From contig NZ_JAGSYE010000001.1 in assembly GCF_025685565.1 (NCBI RefSeq), positions 2,170,001-2,234,000 of the forward strand: a DNA stretch of 64,000 nt, given 5' to 3'. The stretch comes from Granulicella aggregans (GTDB lineage Bacteria > Acidobacteriota > Terriglobia > Terriglobales > Acidobacteriaceae). The position numbers were made by a program, and so were the translations under genes. The notes under the pieces are model-generated. The model was given only the letters and a program-made list of their open reading frames with translations, was not told the origin of the DNA and ran no database searches. Shown here piece by piece: positions 17,553 through 25,717 of the stretch (positions within the stretch are counted from its first letter, which is position 1; every line of letters starts with the position of its first letter).

Positions 17553-18737
17553 ATGTCCACGATTGCGCCAACGATTGCGCCCCGGCTCCGTCTGAGTGAG
17601 ATCGCACCGGCGGTCATCCAGTCTGAGATTCGTGCGATGTCGGTGGAGTGTGATCGCATCGGAGGTATTAATCTTGCACAGGGCATCTGCGACACGGAGT
17701 TACCGGGCGTGGTGGCCGAGGGTGCGACGGATGCTATTCGCGACGGGTTCAATATCTACACGCGACTCGACGGCGTCCAGGTGCTCCGCGAAGCCATCGC
17801 CGCCAAGCTGCAAACCTATAACCATCTGACGGTCGATCCTCAGTCGGAAGTCCTTGTGACCAGCGGCGCAACTGGCGCGTTGTACGCGTCACTGCTTGCA
17901 CTGCTCAATCCGGGTGACGAGGTCATCATCTTCGAGCCGTTCTATGGATATCACGTAAGTACGCTGATCTCGTTGCGGATGAAGCCGGTCATCGTTCCTC
18001 TTGCGGAGCCGGACTGGCAACTCGATCTGGATGCGTTGCGCGGCGCGATCACCTCGAATACCCGCGCCATCATCGTGAATACGCCGTCGAATCCGTCTGG
18101 CAAAGTCTTCGGGCGCGGCGAATTGGAAGCGATTGCGGCGCTGGCGATCGAACACGATCTCTTTGTGTTTACCGATGAGATCTATGAGTACTTCCTCTTT
18201 GAAGGCATCGATCATTTGTCGCTTGCCACGTTGCCGGGGATGAGGGAACGGACCATCACCATCTCCGGACTGTCGAAGACTTTCAGTATTACCGGCTGGC
18301 GCGTTGGCTATCTCGCGGCATCGTCACGATGGATATCAGCCATCGGCTACTTTCACGATCTAACGTATGTATGCAGCCCAGCACCGCTGCAGTTCGGCGC
18401 GGCGGCGGGCTTGCGTCAGTTAGCGGACAGCAGTTTTTATACCGATCTGGCGAGCAGCTATGAAGCGAAGCGCGACCAGTTGTGTGCGGCTCTTGAAGAC
18501 GCAGGCTTGCAGCCTTACGTGCCGCAGGGCGCCTATTACGTGTTGGCGAATGCGGAACGGATTGCGGGCGCAAATTCCAGCGAACGGGCTCGAGCGCTGC
18601 TGCGAGCAACAGGAGTGGCGTCCGTTCCAGGATCGGCCTTCTTCCGGCCAGGTCTAGGGGATCACCTGCTGAGGTTCTGCTTCGGCAAGCGGCCAGCCGA
18701 TCTTGACCTGGCCTGCGAAAGGTTGCGGGAGTTTTAG
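17553..18737 (+). CDS. Class I/II PLP aminotransferase
   Basis: 394 residues from the ATG at 17553 behind GAGAGG. Fold type I signatures: Y-x-R-L-D-G-V-x-x-L-R at about 69-79, N-T-P-S-N-P-S-G-K, D-E-I-Y-E-Y, and the PLP-lysine motif S-G-L-S-K-T-F-S-I-T-G-W-R-V-G-Y. Overall it looks like aspartate/kynurenine-type aminotransferases; the substrate cannot be told. It lies between a sulfatase (138 bp gap) and the FGE gene (60 bp gap) on the same strand, an unusual place for an amino-acid enzyme. Confidence 0.9.
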   Translation: MSTIAPTIAPRLRLSEIAPAVIQSEIRAMSVECDRIGGINLAQGICDTELPGVVAEGATDAIRDGFNIYTRLDGVQVLREAIAAKLQTYNHLTVDPQSEVLVTSGATGALYASLLALLNPGDEVIIFEPFYGYHVSTLISLRMKPVIVPLAEPDWQLDLDALRGAITSNTRAIIVNTPSNPSGKVFGRGELEAIAALAIEHDLFVFTDEIYEYFLFEGIDHLSLATLPGMRERTITISGLSKTFSITGWRVGYLAASSRWISAIGYFHDLTYVCSPAPLQFGAAAGLRQLADSSFYTDLASSYEAKRDQLCAALEDAGLQPYVPQGAYYVLANAERIAGANSSERARALLRATGVASVPGSAFFRPGLGDHLLRFCFGKRPADLDLACERLREF

Positions 18738-18797
18738 CAGAACGAGTAAGAACGGCTCTTTGCAGGGCGTCATGAAGACTGGAAGACGAGATCAGTG

Positions 18798-19802
18798 ATG
18801 GTTGAAGAATCTTCAAAGGAAGAGAATGGTTGCTGTTGTGCACCGAGCGCTAAGGATGCTGCAGGGCAGACTGCGACGAAGCTGCAAAGTGCGGATGTCT
18901 CGTCCGTCTGCGAACCGCGCGACGAGACGCTGGCCCGCATGGTAGCGCTGCCGGGCGGCACATTCCTGATGGGCACAGAGAATACGGAAGGCTTTCCAAC
19001 AGATGGCGAAGGACCGGTGCGAGCCGTGACGCTCGATCCGTTTCTGATTGATCGTCACTCAGTTACGAACGATCTCTTCGGTAAGTTTATTGCAGCGACT
19101 GGCTATAAGACGGAGGCCGAGCGATTCGGATGGTCGTTCGTGTTCTGGAGCCACATCCCGAAGATGCGATTCGCGCAGCTCGTGGAGGACACGGTCGCGG
19201 CGGCTCCGTGGTGGTGCCAGGTGCGGGGCGCGAGATGGGACGCACCCGAAGGCCCGGGATCGGATGTGCGAAAGCGCGGTGATTATCCGGTGGTGCACGT
19301 GAGCTGGAACGATGCACAGGCCTACTGCGCGTGGTCCGGACAGCGGCTGCCGACAGAAGCAGAGTGGGAGTACGCGGCGCGAGGCGGCCTGGAGCAGAAG
19401 CTGTATCCGTGGGGAGACAAGCTGCGGCCAGGCGGAGAACATCGCTGCAACATCTGGCAAGGGGAGTTTCCCAAGGAAGACACAGGCGATGATGGATACG
19501 CCGGGACGTGTCCCGTCGAAGCGTTTCCGGCAAATGGCTATGGGTTGTACTCGATTACGGGCAACGCGTGGGAGTGGTGCGCGGACTGGTTCGACGCGGA
19601 GTTTCATCGCACAGCGAGTCTGGTGAATCCGCAGGGTCCACCGCAGGGTGTTGCGCGGGTGATGAAGGGCGGGTCGTTTCTCTGTCACAAGTCGTACTGC
19701 AATCGGTATCGCGTCGGTGCGCGGACTGGGAATACGCCGGATAGCTCGACGGCGAACATCGGGTTTCGTTGCGCGCGATCAGTTCCGAAAGCAGGGGAGT
19801 AG
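18798..19802 (+). CDS. Formylglycine-generating enzyme (sulfatase-modifying factor)
   Basis: 334 residues from the ATG at 18798; a GTG directly upstream is also open. The C-terminal FGE domain has M-V-x-L-P-G-G-T-F-L-M-G-T at 48-60, P-V-V-H-V-S-W at 164-170, L-P-T-E-A-E-W-E-Y-A-A-R-G-G, and the catalytic stretch G-G-S-F-L-C296-H-K-S-Y-C301-N-R-Y-R followed by N-T-P-D-S-S. The two cysteines match Cys336 and Cys341 of human SUMF1, so this is a genuine O2-dependent enzyme that converts the sulfatase CxPxR cysteine to formylglycine, not one of the many lookalikes. It has a Cys-rich N-terminus (C-C-C at 12-14) and no signal peptide, so it acts before export. It lies 3 bp before a sulfatase gene. 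Confidence 0.93.
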   Translation: MVEESSKEENGCCCAPSAKDAAGQTATKLQSADVSSVCEPRDETLARMVALPGGTFLMGTENTEGFPTDGEGPVRAVTLDPFLIDRHSVTNDLFGKFIAATGYKTEAERFGWSFVFWSHIPKMRFAQLVEDTVAAAPWWCQVRGARWDAPEGPGSDVRKRGDYPVVHVSWNDAQAYCAWSGQRLPTEAEWEYAARGGLEQKLYPWGDKLRPGGEHRCNIWQGEFPKEDTGDDGYAGTCPVEAFPANGYGLYSITGNAWEWCADWFDAEFHRTASLVNPQGPPQGVARVMKGGSFLCHKSYCNRYRVGARTGNTPDSSTANIGFRCARSVPKAGE

Positions 19803-19805
19803 TGA

Positions 19806-21431
19806 ATGAGTTCTGAGTTCAATCGACGTGACTTATTATCTTTGGGGGGTGCGGGCCTTCTAAGTGGCGTTGCTGGTGCAGCTGGTGTCGAATCGCAGGT
19901 GACGCAGCAGCAGGTCACTTCGACCTTTGAAGGTGCTGCGATCGGCCGGCCGAAGAACCTTATCCTGTTTATGCCGGATGAGATGCGCGCCGATAGTCTC
20001 GCCTGTTACGGGAATCCAGTCACGAAGACTCCGAACCTGGACAAGCTTGCGCAGGAGGGTGCGCGCTTCGATCAGTGCCATGTGCAATATCCCGTGTGCG
20101 GAGCTTCGCGCTGTGCCATGTTGACGGGATGGCCGACAAGCGTCCGAGGCCATCGGAGTCAGTACTACTTTCTGCGACCGGAGGAGCCGAATCTCTTCCG
20201 GTATCTTCGGCAGGCTGGATATGACGTGTTCTGGTTCGGCAAGAACGATGCGCTGGCGGCACAGAGCTTCTATGAGAGCGTCACGGAGTGGAGCTCCGCA
20301 GGTGCGCAGGTAAATGCGGGTTCGACTGCGCCGAGGAACCTCACGCCGGGTTCTATTTCCATGCTTTACAGCCCTGGATCGAGCGATCGCAGAGAGACCG
20401 GCGACTACAGGCTATTGCAGAAGGCCATAGCGATATTGGAACGCACGCAGAAGGAGCGACCGTTCTGTATCTTTCTGCCGCTGTTTGAGCCGCACCCTCC
20501 TTATACGATTCCCGCCGATTTCTACAACATGTACTCGCCATCGTCGTTGCCGCCGCTGGCACCGCCAGGATTGAAGAAGAAGCCCGACTACTACGCGGGG
20601 ATTCGAAAGAGATATGGTTTGGATAAGTTGGACGACCAGATATTCCGTAAGATCCGCGCGGTCTACTACGGGCAGGTCAGTTATAGCGACTGGCTGCTAG
20701 GTGAGCTGCTGGCCGCTTTGGACAAGACGGGCCACGCGAGCGACACGGCCCTGTTCGTGACCTCGGACCACGGCGACTACGCTGGCAACTATGGCTTAGT
20801 GGAGAAATGGCCCAGCGGGCTGGAGGATTGTCTAACCCGCGTGCCTATGATCGGCCGCGTCCCGGGAGCGAAGCAGGGCGTTGTGGGTACTGACATGGTC
20901 GAGATGTACGACGTGATGCAGACGTTTCTGTAACTCGCAGGCGCACGCGCGAACCACACCCACTTCTCTCGAAGCCTGTTGCCGCAGATGCACGGAGCAA
21001 CCGGAGATAAGAATCGCGCGGCGTTCAGCGAAGGCGGCTACAACATCTATGAGCCGCAGTGCTTCGAGCCACTGGGTGCCGGTGGCGAGGTGTACGAGGG
21101 CAAGATTGGCCTGCAGATGGAACAACCTGTTCTGGTCTCGCGGAGTTCGATGATCCGCACTCAGACGCACAAGCTGATTGTCCGGCCACAGGGTCAGAGT
21201 GAGTTGTACGACTCCATTAACGATCCAGGCGAACTTAATAATGTCTACGATAAGCGGAGCTTTGCGACAGTGCAGTCGGAGCTGCAGGAAAAACTGCTGA
21301 CGCACTACATCCAAACGACAGGTATTGCGCCCACAGATAAGGACGCCCGTGAAGCGCCGCCCTTCATCTCCACGAAGCAGAGTTTGGCCGCCGCGGGGTG
21401 GCAGGCGTCGGTGTTGGACGGGACAGCTTAG
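19806..21431 (+). pseudogene. Tat-type sulfatase gene interrupted by an in-frame TAA
   Basis: The ATG at 19806 follows GGGGAG and opens 375 codons to a TAA at 20931-20933. The same frame then continues open for 165 codons to 21431 with clear sulfatase C-terminal sequence (A-F-S-E-G-G-Y-N, M-I-R-T-x-T-H-K-L-I, E-L-Y-D-S-I-N-D-P-G-E-L-N-N). Read through, the protein is about 541 residues, normal for the family, with the stop where a Glu or similar codon (T-F-L-*-L-A-G-A) would be expected. The N-terminus has N-R-R-D-L-L, and the active-site motif is C98-G-A-S-R, with Ala instead of Pro. It may be a recent nonsense mutation, a read-through gene or a sequencing error. Confidence 0.82.
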
Positions 21432-21489
21432 GACTATGAGTCGTAGAGAGCTTCGTGTGAAGAGCAGAGTGGCTGCGGTCGCGCTTGCC

Positions 21490-21631
21490 TCGCTGGGGGT
21501 AGATACTGACCTGGCCGGAGGCTCGCTCCATGCCGAAAACGATGGGGCAATAGTGGCCATAATCGCTTCGGTTGTCAGAAGCGATCGCATGGATAATTGC
21601 CTCTGCTCTGAAGGATTTGTGTCTCACGCGC
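21490..21631 (-). pseudogene. Relic of the 5' end of a LanC-like gene
   Basis: The reverse strand matches the start of the LanC-like gene at 2370-2500 over its upstream bases, ribosome region and signal-peptide codons. For example, A-x-x-A-T-I-A-P-S-F-S-A-W-S-E-P-P here parallels A-A-I-A-P-T-L-S-A-W-S-E-P-T there. The Tat arginine pair is lost by frameshift, and the rest of the gene (over 450 codons) is missing. The left edge of similarity is about 21490. Confidence 0.7.
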
Positions 21632-21632
21632 T

Positions 21633-21845
21633 ATGGGCCAGCAGGCCGCCTGTACCACCTCATCCGCACCCGGACCGTTCTATTCGCCGCGAAGCCCCAT
21701 CCTGCGGGCGCTGTTTGTGACTCTGGTTACAGGCTTCGTGCTGTTTCACAGGGGCTTTTATTGCTTGTTCAAGAGCAAGTCTGCGGCTATATCGCTGCCC
21801 GCCGATGAAGCGAATGCTCGGCTTGCGCGCGACAGTATCCGGTAG
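21633..21845 (+). CDS. Small single-pass membrane protein, second copy
   Basis: 70 residues, the paralogue of the 3076-3282 product. It shares F/S-Y-S-P-R-S-P-I-L-R-A-L, a hydrophobic helix at about 25-42, and A-A-x-S-L-P-A-D-E-A-N-A-R-L. The frame is intact although both neighbours in this copy are relics. The start ATG has no clear Shine-Dalgarno sequence because the upstream 560 bp seen in the other copy are absent, so expression is doubtful. Confidence 0.5.
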   Translation: MGQQAACTTSSAPGPFYSPRSPILRALFVTLVTGFVLFHRGFYCLFKSKSAAISLPADEANARLARDSIR

Positions 21846-21904
21846 CGACGATATAGCGAGCTGGCAACGCGTGATTGGCAGATTTGCTGGAAGGAGATGT
21901 ACTT

Positions 21905-21932
21905 TTGAGGTTTTTGTTCCAGGATGCGAGGC
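21905..21932 (+). pseudogene. Relic of a sulfatase start
   Basis: GGAAGGAG, a 7-base gap, then TTG-AGG-TTT-TTG-TTC-CAG, corresponding to the leader and first codons of the sulfatase at 3342 (TTG-AAG-TTC-TTG-TTA-CAG). Similarity stops after about nine codons, at the 3' end of the convergent lrp-type gene. The downstream sulfatase body is gone. Confidence 0.6.
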
Positions 21933-21938
21933 ACTCCC

Positions 21939-22436
21939 CTACGAAGGCCTGCCCTTGCGTGATTGTCTCTTGTCACGAGCCGAAGGCAGGATGCTGTTCC
22001 AGGGGACGGGAGAAGCAAGGATCATCGAAGTGTTCGTTGCGACATAGGGCATCATGGCATCGATTACTTCCTCCATGTGCCCCACATCGCGGACAGCTAC
22101 CTGCACCATGAAGGACTCGGCCCCGGTAACACGATGGCACTCCAGCACCTCGGGTAAGGTCTTCACTAGAGCGGAGAACTTTGCCAGCTTGTCTCCCGCG
22201 ATGGTGACCTTCACGAAGGCGCGGACCGGGAGTCCAACCTTGGCGGGATCGACCATGGCGCGGTATCCGAGGATGATCTGACTCTCTTCTAAGCGCTTGA
22301 CGCGCTCGATGACTGCAGGCGTGGACAGTCCTACCCGGCGGCCCAACTCGGCGGAGGTGATGCGGGCGTTGGTCTGCAGTTCGGCGAGTATCTCGCAATC
22401 GATGCTGTCGATGGGGGATTCAGAGGAGGGGATCAT
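21939..22436 (-). CDS. Lrp/AsnC family transcription regulator
   Basis: 165 residues, ATG behind GGAG. An N-terminal winged helix-turn-helix (I-D-x-x-I-L-A-E-L-Q-x-N-A-R-I-T, L-G-R-R-V-G-L-S-x-P-A-V-x-E-R-V-K-R-L-E) and a C-terminal RAM domain (V-K-V-T-I-A-G, P-E-V-L-E-C-H-R-V-T-G, D-x-M-x-P-Y-V-A-T-N-T) give the standard architecture and length. Lrp-type proteins sense amino acids and often control a divergent neighbour. Here the divergent operon encodes the encapsulin and cysteine desulfurase, so a response to cysteine or another amino acid is plausible but inferred. Confidence 0.92.
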   Translation of the reverse strand: MIPSSESPIDSIDCEILAELQTNARITSAELGRRVGLSTPAVIERVKRLEESQIILGYRAMVDPAKVGLPVRAFVKVTIAGDKLAKFSALVKTLPEVLECHRVTGAESFMVQVAVRDVGHMEEVIDAMMPYVATNTSMILASPVPWNSILPSARDKRQSRKGRPS

Positions 22437-22668
22437 GGGTCTCCGTGCTGCTAAAGGCCATACATTCCTGCACCTTCATATTATTAGGTACGAATAGGCG
22501 ATCTCAGGTCTTTCTATCGCACTTTGCCAAAAATACAGCATGTGCCTCATTCACCGCCGATCGATCTGTGACTATGATTTGAAGTGAAAGAGGGTGTGTT
22601 GTCACGTCTCCCTGTGCCGGCACACAGCCTCGAGAATTCTTACGCAAGACCGACAAGGAGCAACTCCC
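22437..22668. promoter_or_regulatory. Divergent promoter region, lrp-type gene / encapsulin operon
   Basis: 232 bp separate the two divergent start codons. The A/T-rich stretches (around 22478-22495 and 22528-22545) stand out from the surroundings and would suit Lrp binding. No exact dyad was identified by eye, and no box pair can be named with confidence. AAGGAG at 22655-22660 is the encapsulin ribosome site. Confidence 0.4.
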
Positions 22669-23586
22669 GTGGCCACAAACGAAACCCGTCGTGCAGTTGG
22701 CGACGCAGCAGCACGCCAACTAGCCAACACTACAAAGACCGCTCCCCAGCTTAGCGCCATCACTCCTCGCTGGCTCGTTCAGCTTCTCTCCTGGGTTCCG
22801 GTGGAGTCGGGCACCTATCGCGTCAATCGGGTCAAGAATGAATCGGAGATCGAGGTCGTCTGTGGCTCACGCGATGAGCGCAAGCTGCCTGAGACCTTCG
22901 TCGACTATGAGGAGAAACCTCGCGAGTACACGCTGAGCGCAATCTCAACCATCGTGGATGTCCACACGCGCGTCTCAGACCTTTACAGCCATCCGCACGA
23001 CCAGATCCGCGAGCAGCTGCGGTTGACGGTCGAGAAGGTCAAGGAGCGGCAGGAGAGCGAACTGATCAACAATGCGGACTACGGTCTGTTGAGCAATGTC
23101 GATCCAGCCTTTAAGGTGCAGACGCGCAAGGGATCGCCTACGCCCGATGATCTGGATGAGTTGATCGCCAAGGTGTGGAAGGAACCGGCGTTCTTCCTCG
23201 CTCACCCCACCGCTATCGCAGCCTTTGGCCGTGAGTGCACCCGCCGCGGAGTTCCTCCGCCAACAACGACCATGTTTGGCTCGCCCTTCCTGACGTGGCG
23301 CGGTCTCCCGCTCGTCCCTTCGGACAAGCTGGGCATCGATGCCGCAGGCAAGACCAATATCCTTCTACTGCGCACTGGCGAGAAGAAGCAGGGCGTTGTC
23401 GGACTCTTCCAGCCCGGACTCCCCGGCGAGCAGACGCCTGGCCTCTCCGTGCGCTTCATGGGAATCGATCGCAACTCGCTCGCCTCGTACCTGGTGTCGC
23501 TGTATTGCTCGGCGGCTGTGCTCACTGAAGACGCGTTGGGCGTGCTCGAGAACGTAGAGGTTGGCAACTACTATGAGTACAAGTGA
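22669..23586 (+). CDS. srpI: Family 2A encapsulin shell protein (SrpI-like)
   Basis: 305 residues from the GTG at 22669, chosen for AAGGAG 8 bases upstream; the frame is open to 22594 without sense. The sequence is characteristic of the HK97-fold family 2A encapsulins related to Synechococcus SrpI. Landmarks are A-R-Q-L-A-N-T-T-K-T near the N-terminus, I-T-P-R-W-L, W-V-P-V-E-S-G-T-Y-R-V-N-R-V, E-T-F-V-D-Y-E-E-K-P-R-E-Y, D-V-H-T-R-V-S-D-L-Y-S, A-F-F-L-A-H-P-x-A-I-A-A-F-G-R-E-C-T-R-R-G-V, and S-V-R-F-M-G-I-D near the end. Shell proteins self-assemble into an icosahedral compartment. There is no cNMP domain, which separates it from family 2B. The stop overlaps the start of the cysteine desulfurase cargo gene by 14 bp. 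Confidence 0.93.
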   Translation: MATNETRRAVGDAAARQLANTTKTAPQLSAITPRWLVQLLSWVPVESGTYRVNRVKNESEIEVVCGSRDERKLPETFVDYEEKPREYTLSAISTIVDVHTRVSDLYSHPHDQIREQLRLTVEKVKERQESELINNADYGLLSNVDPAFKVQTRKGSPTPDDLDELIAKVWKEPAFFLAHPTAIAAFGRECTRRGVPPPTTTMFGSPFLTWRGLPLVPSDKLGIDAAGKTNILLLRTGEKKQGVVGLFQPGLPGEQTPGLSVRFMGIDRNSLASYLVSLYCSAAVLTEDALGVLENVEVGNYYEYK

Positions 23587-25453
23587 TCAGGACAAAGCCG
23601 GAAGCTTCTCGCCGGTGATGATTGAGGATGTTGCCGGCGGTGAGCTGCCTGCAGGTCTGCCAGATGTAGCGGCCCTCGCCCAGATGGCGAACGAGTTCTT
23701 TCGTTCGGCACCTGGGCAGGCGGGGCCATTTGGCGGCAACCAGTTTGGCGGCGCTCAGTCGGCGGTGACACTACCAAGCATGGCCCCGCAGTTTGGGGCT
23801 ACGCCTTCCTCGTTCGCTCCGCCATCTGCCGAGAGGCTCCCAAGCGAGGCCGATGTGCAACGGCTCTCAGGCAGCGCTCCCTCAGCTTTTGAGCTTTCAC
23901 TCGCCGCGGCTCCAGTTTCGCCAAATCCCTCATCGTTCTCCGGTGCGGGGTTTCCGCAGAGTGCTCTAGCGGACACTATTGCTTCTCCGTTCTCGCAGCC
24001 GATGCCTGTGTTCGACTTGCCGTTCCCGAACTTCGAAGCCGCGCTGCCAGCTATTCCACGCATGGCCGCGCTGCCTACGGAAGCCGATGTGACGGCGGCT
24101 CTGAACTCGGTCTCGTCCTTCTACTTCCTGGAGGATGCGGGGGCGCTTTCGAAGCCAACGCAAGCCAAGGCTGATCGACCTGCTGCTGCGGCAATCTCTC
24201 CTTCGCTTCTGCCGGACCTCCAGTTGCCTCGCAAGCAGTTCGATGTAGACTCTGTGCGCCGCGACTTCCCCATCCTGCAGGAGCGCGTCAACGGCAAGCC
24301 TCTCATCTGGCTGGACAATGCAGCCACGACGCAGAAGCCGCAGAGCGTGATCGATCGCATCTCGTACTTCTACGAGCACGAGAACTCGAACATTCATCGC
24401 GCTGCGCATGAGCTCGCAGCACGAGCAACCGACGCCTATGAAGGCGCACGCCAGAAGGTAGCGCGCTTTCTCAACGCTCCTTCAACCAACGAGATTGTCT
24501 TCGTGCGTGGTGCGACCGAGGCGATCAACCTGGTTGCAAAGAGCTGGGGCAAGCGGCATATCGGCAAGGACGACGAGATCATCATCAGCTGGATCGAACA
24601 CCACGCGAACATCGTCCCCTGGCAGATGCTTGCCGCGGAGACCGGTGCTCGCCTGCGTGTCGCTCCTGTCGATGACGATGGACAGATTCTGCTGGATGAG
24701 TTTGAGAAGCTGCTGAATCCGAAGACGCGTCTTGTCTCGGTCACGCAGGTCTCAAACGCGCTGGGTACCATTACGCCTACCCGTCAGATTGTGCAGATGG
24801 CGCATCGCTACGGAGCGCGTGTGCTGGTCGATGGAGCTCAATCGGTCTCGCACATGAGCACTGACGTCCAGGCACTCGACTGCGACTTCTTCGTCTTCTC
24901 TGGCCACAAGGTCTTCGGGCCTACGGGCATTGGCGTCCTCTATGGCAAACCTGACGTATTGGCAGACACTCCGCCATGGCAGGGCGGCGGCAACATGATT
25001 GTCGACGTCACGTTTGAGAAGACGATCTATCACGCTCCGCCGGCGCGCTTTGAAGCTGGAACGGGCAATATCGCCGATGCGGTTGGACTTGGTGCCGCTA
25101 TCGACTATGTTGAAGGGCTTGGCATGGAGAACATCGCTCGCCATGAGCATGACCTTCTGATATACGCGACGAAGCTGTTGCAGACGGTCCCTGGCCTGCG
25201 CCTGATCGGAACAGCAAAGGAAAAGGCAAGCGTCATGTCCTTCGTCCTGGAGGGCTACAAGACCGAAGAGGTCGGCGCGGCTTTGAACAAAGAGGGAATC
25301 GCTGTGCGCTCCGGCCATCATTGCGCCCAGCCCGCTCTACGACGGTTCGGCGTCGAAACCTCTGTGCGTCCTTCGCTTGCTCTTTATAACAATTACGCGG
25401 ATGTCGACGCGCTGATTGCCGTACTGCGCAAGCTGAAGAACGGCGGAGCATAG
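23573..25453 (+). CDS. Encapsulin cargo cysteine desulfurase with disordered N-terminal loading domain
   Basis: 626 residues from the ATG at 23573, inside the encapsulin 3' end. Residues 1 to about 220 are Pro/Ala/Ser/Phe-rich and predicted to be disordered, with a repeated core L-P-[ST]-E-A-D-V at 89-95 and 167-173. The rest is a complete SufS-type cysteine desulfurase: W-L-D-N-A-A-T-T-Q-K-P, D-G-A-Q-S-V-S-H, PLP lysine K446 in S-G-H-K, and catalytic C584 in G-H-H-C-A-Q-P. It releases sulfur from cysteine as an enzyme persulfide. In known family 2A systems this cargo is packed through its N-terminal extension and elemental sulfur builds up inside the shell. No other suf genes are nearby, which argues against a housekeeping Fe-S role. 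Confidence 0.94.
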   Translation: MSTSDQDKAGSFSPVMIEDVAGGELPAGLPDVAALAQMANEFFRSAPGQAGPFGGNQFGGAQSAVTLPSMAPQFGATPSSFAPPSAERLPSEADVQRLSGSAPSAFELSLAAAPVSPNPSSFSGAGFPQSALADTIASPFSQPMPVFDLPFPNFEAALPAIPRMAALPTEADVTAALNSVSSFYFLEDAGALSKPTQAKADRPAAAAISPSLLPDLQLPRKQFDVDSVRRDFPILQERVNGKPLIWLDNAATTQKPQSVIDRISYFYEHENSNIHRAAHELAARATDAYEGARQKVARFLNAPSTNEIVFVRGATEAINLVAKSWGKRHIGKDDEIIISWIEHHANIVPWQMLAAETGARLRVAPVDDDGQILLDEFEKLLNPKTRLVSVTQVSNALGTITPTRQIVQMAHRYGARVLVDGAQSVSHMSTDVQALDCDFFVFSGHKVFGPTGIGVLYGKPDVLADTPPWQGGGNMIVDVTFEKTIYHAPPARFEAGTGNIADAVGLGAAIDYVEGLGMENIARHEHDLLIYATKLLQTVPGLRLIGTAKEKASVMSFVLEGYKTEEVGAALNKEGIAVRSGHHCAQPALRRFGVETSVRPSLALYNNYADVDALIAVLRKLKNGGA

Positions 25454-25487
25454 CTCCTCGGGTTAAACCACAATTCGCGATAAAGAG

Positions 25488-25532
25488 AAGCAATACCGGA
25501 ACAGAAGATCCATCTCTGTTCCGGTATTGCTT
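25488..25532. terminator. Bidirectional terminator hairpin after the encapsulin operon
   Basis: AAGCAATACCGGAACAGA pairs perfectly with TCTGTTCCGGTATTGCTT (18 bp, 9-base loop). T-rich ends lie on both strands. It lies 35 bp after the desulfurase stop and before the end of the convergent membrane-protein gene. Confidence 0.85.
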
Positions 25533-25717
25533 TGTGCGGTGGAACCCGGCTTGATCGCTGAAGCATCGGGCGATTGTTGCTCTCCGAACAGAGGCCGGCT
25601 TTTAAGTAGCAGCAGCCGGTGACTAAGAAATGAGGAATGCTTCGAATGCGACGACCGGGGCATCCCCCGCTCTTTGTACGGATCACAACGTGATGGTCTT
25701 AGACGCTCGATACGTAG

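Larger units (their letters stand above)
21490..21932. repeat. Junction module copy B (direct repeat of 2370-3360), decayed
   Basis: It holds, in the same order and orientation as copy A, the LanC-like 5' relic (-), the small membrane protein gene (+) and the sulfatase start relic (+). Together with copy A it brackets the sulfatase, FGE and TonB receptor cluster. Recombination between the copies would remove or duplicate that cluster. Confidence 0.75.

Noticed and set aside
20832..21590. 252-codon reverse frame over the sulfatase 3' end
   Set aside because: Only its first ~30 codons mean anything: they are the relic of the LanC-like signal peptide. The rest is antisense of the sulfatase.
23573..25453. 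Housekeeping SufS of an Fe-S assembly operon
   Set aside because: There are no sufBCD/U genes nearby, and the long disordered N-terminus and overlap with the shell gene point to encapsulin cargo.
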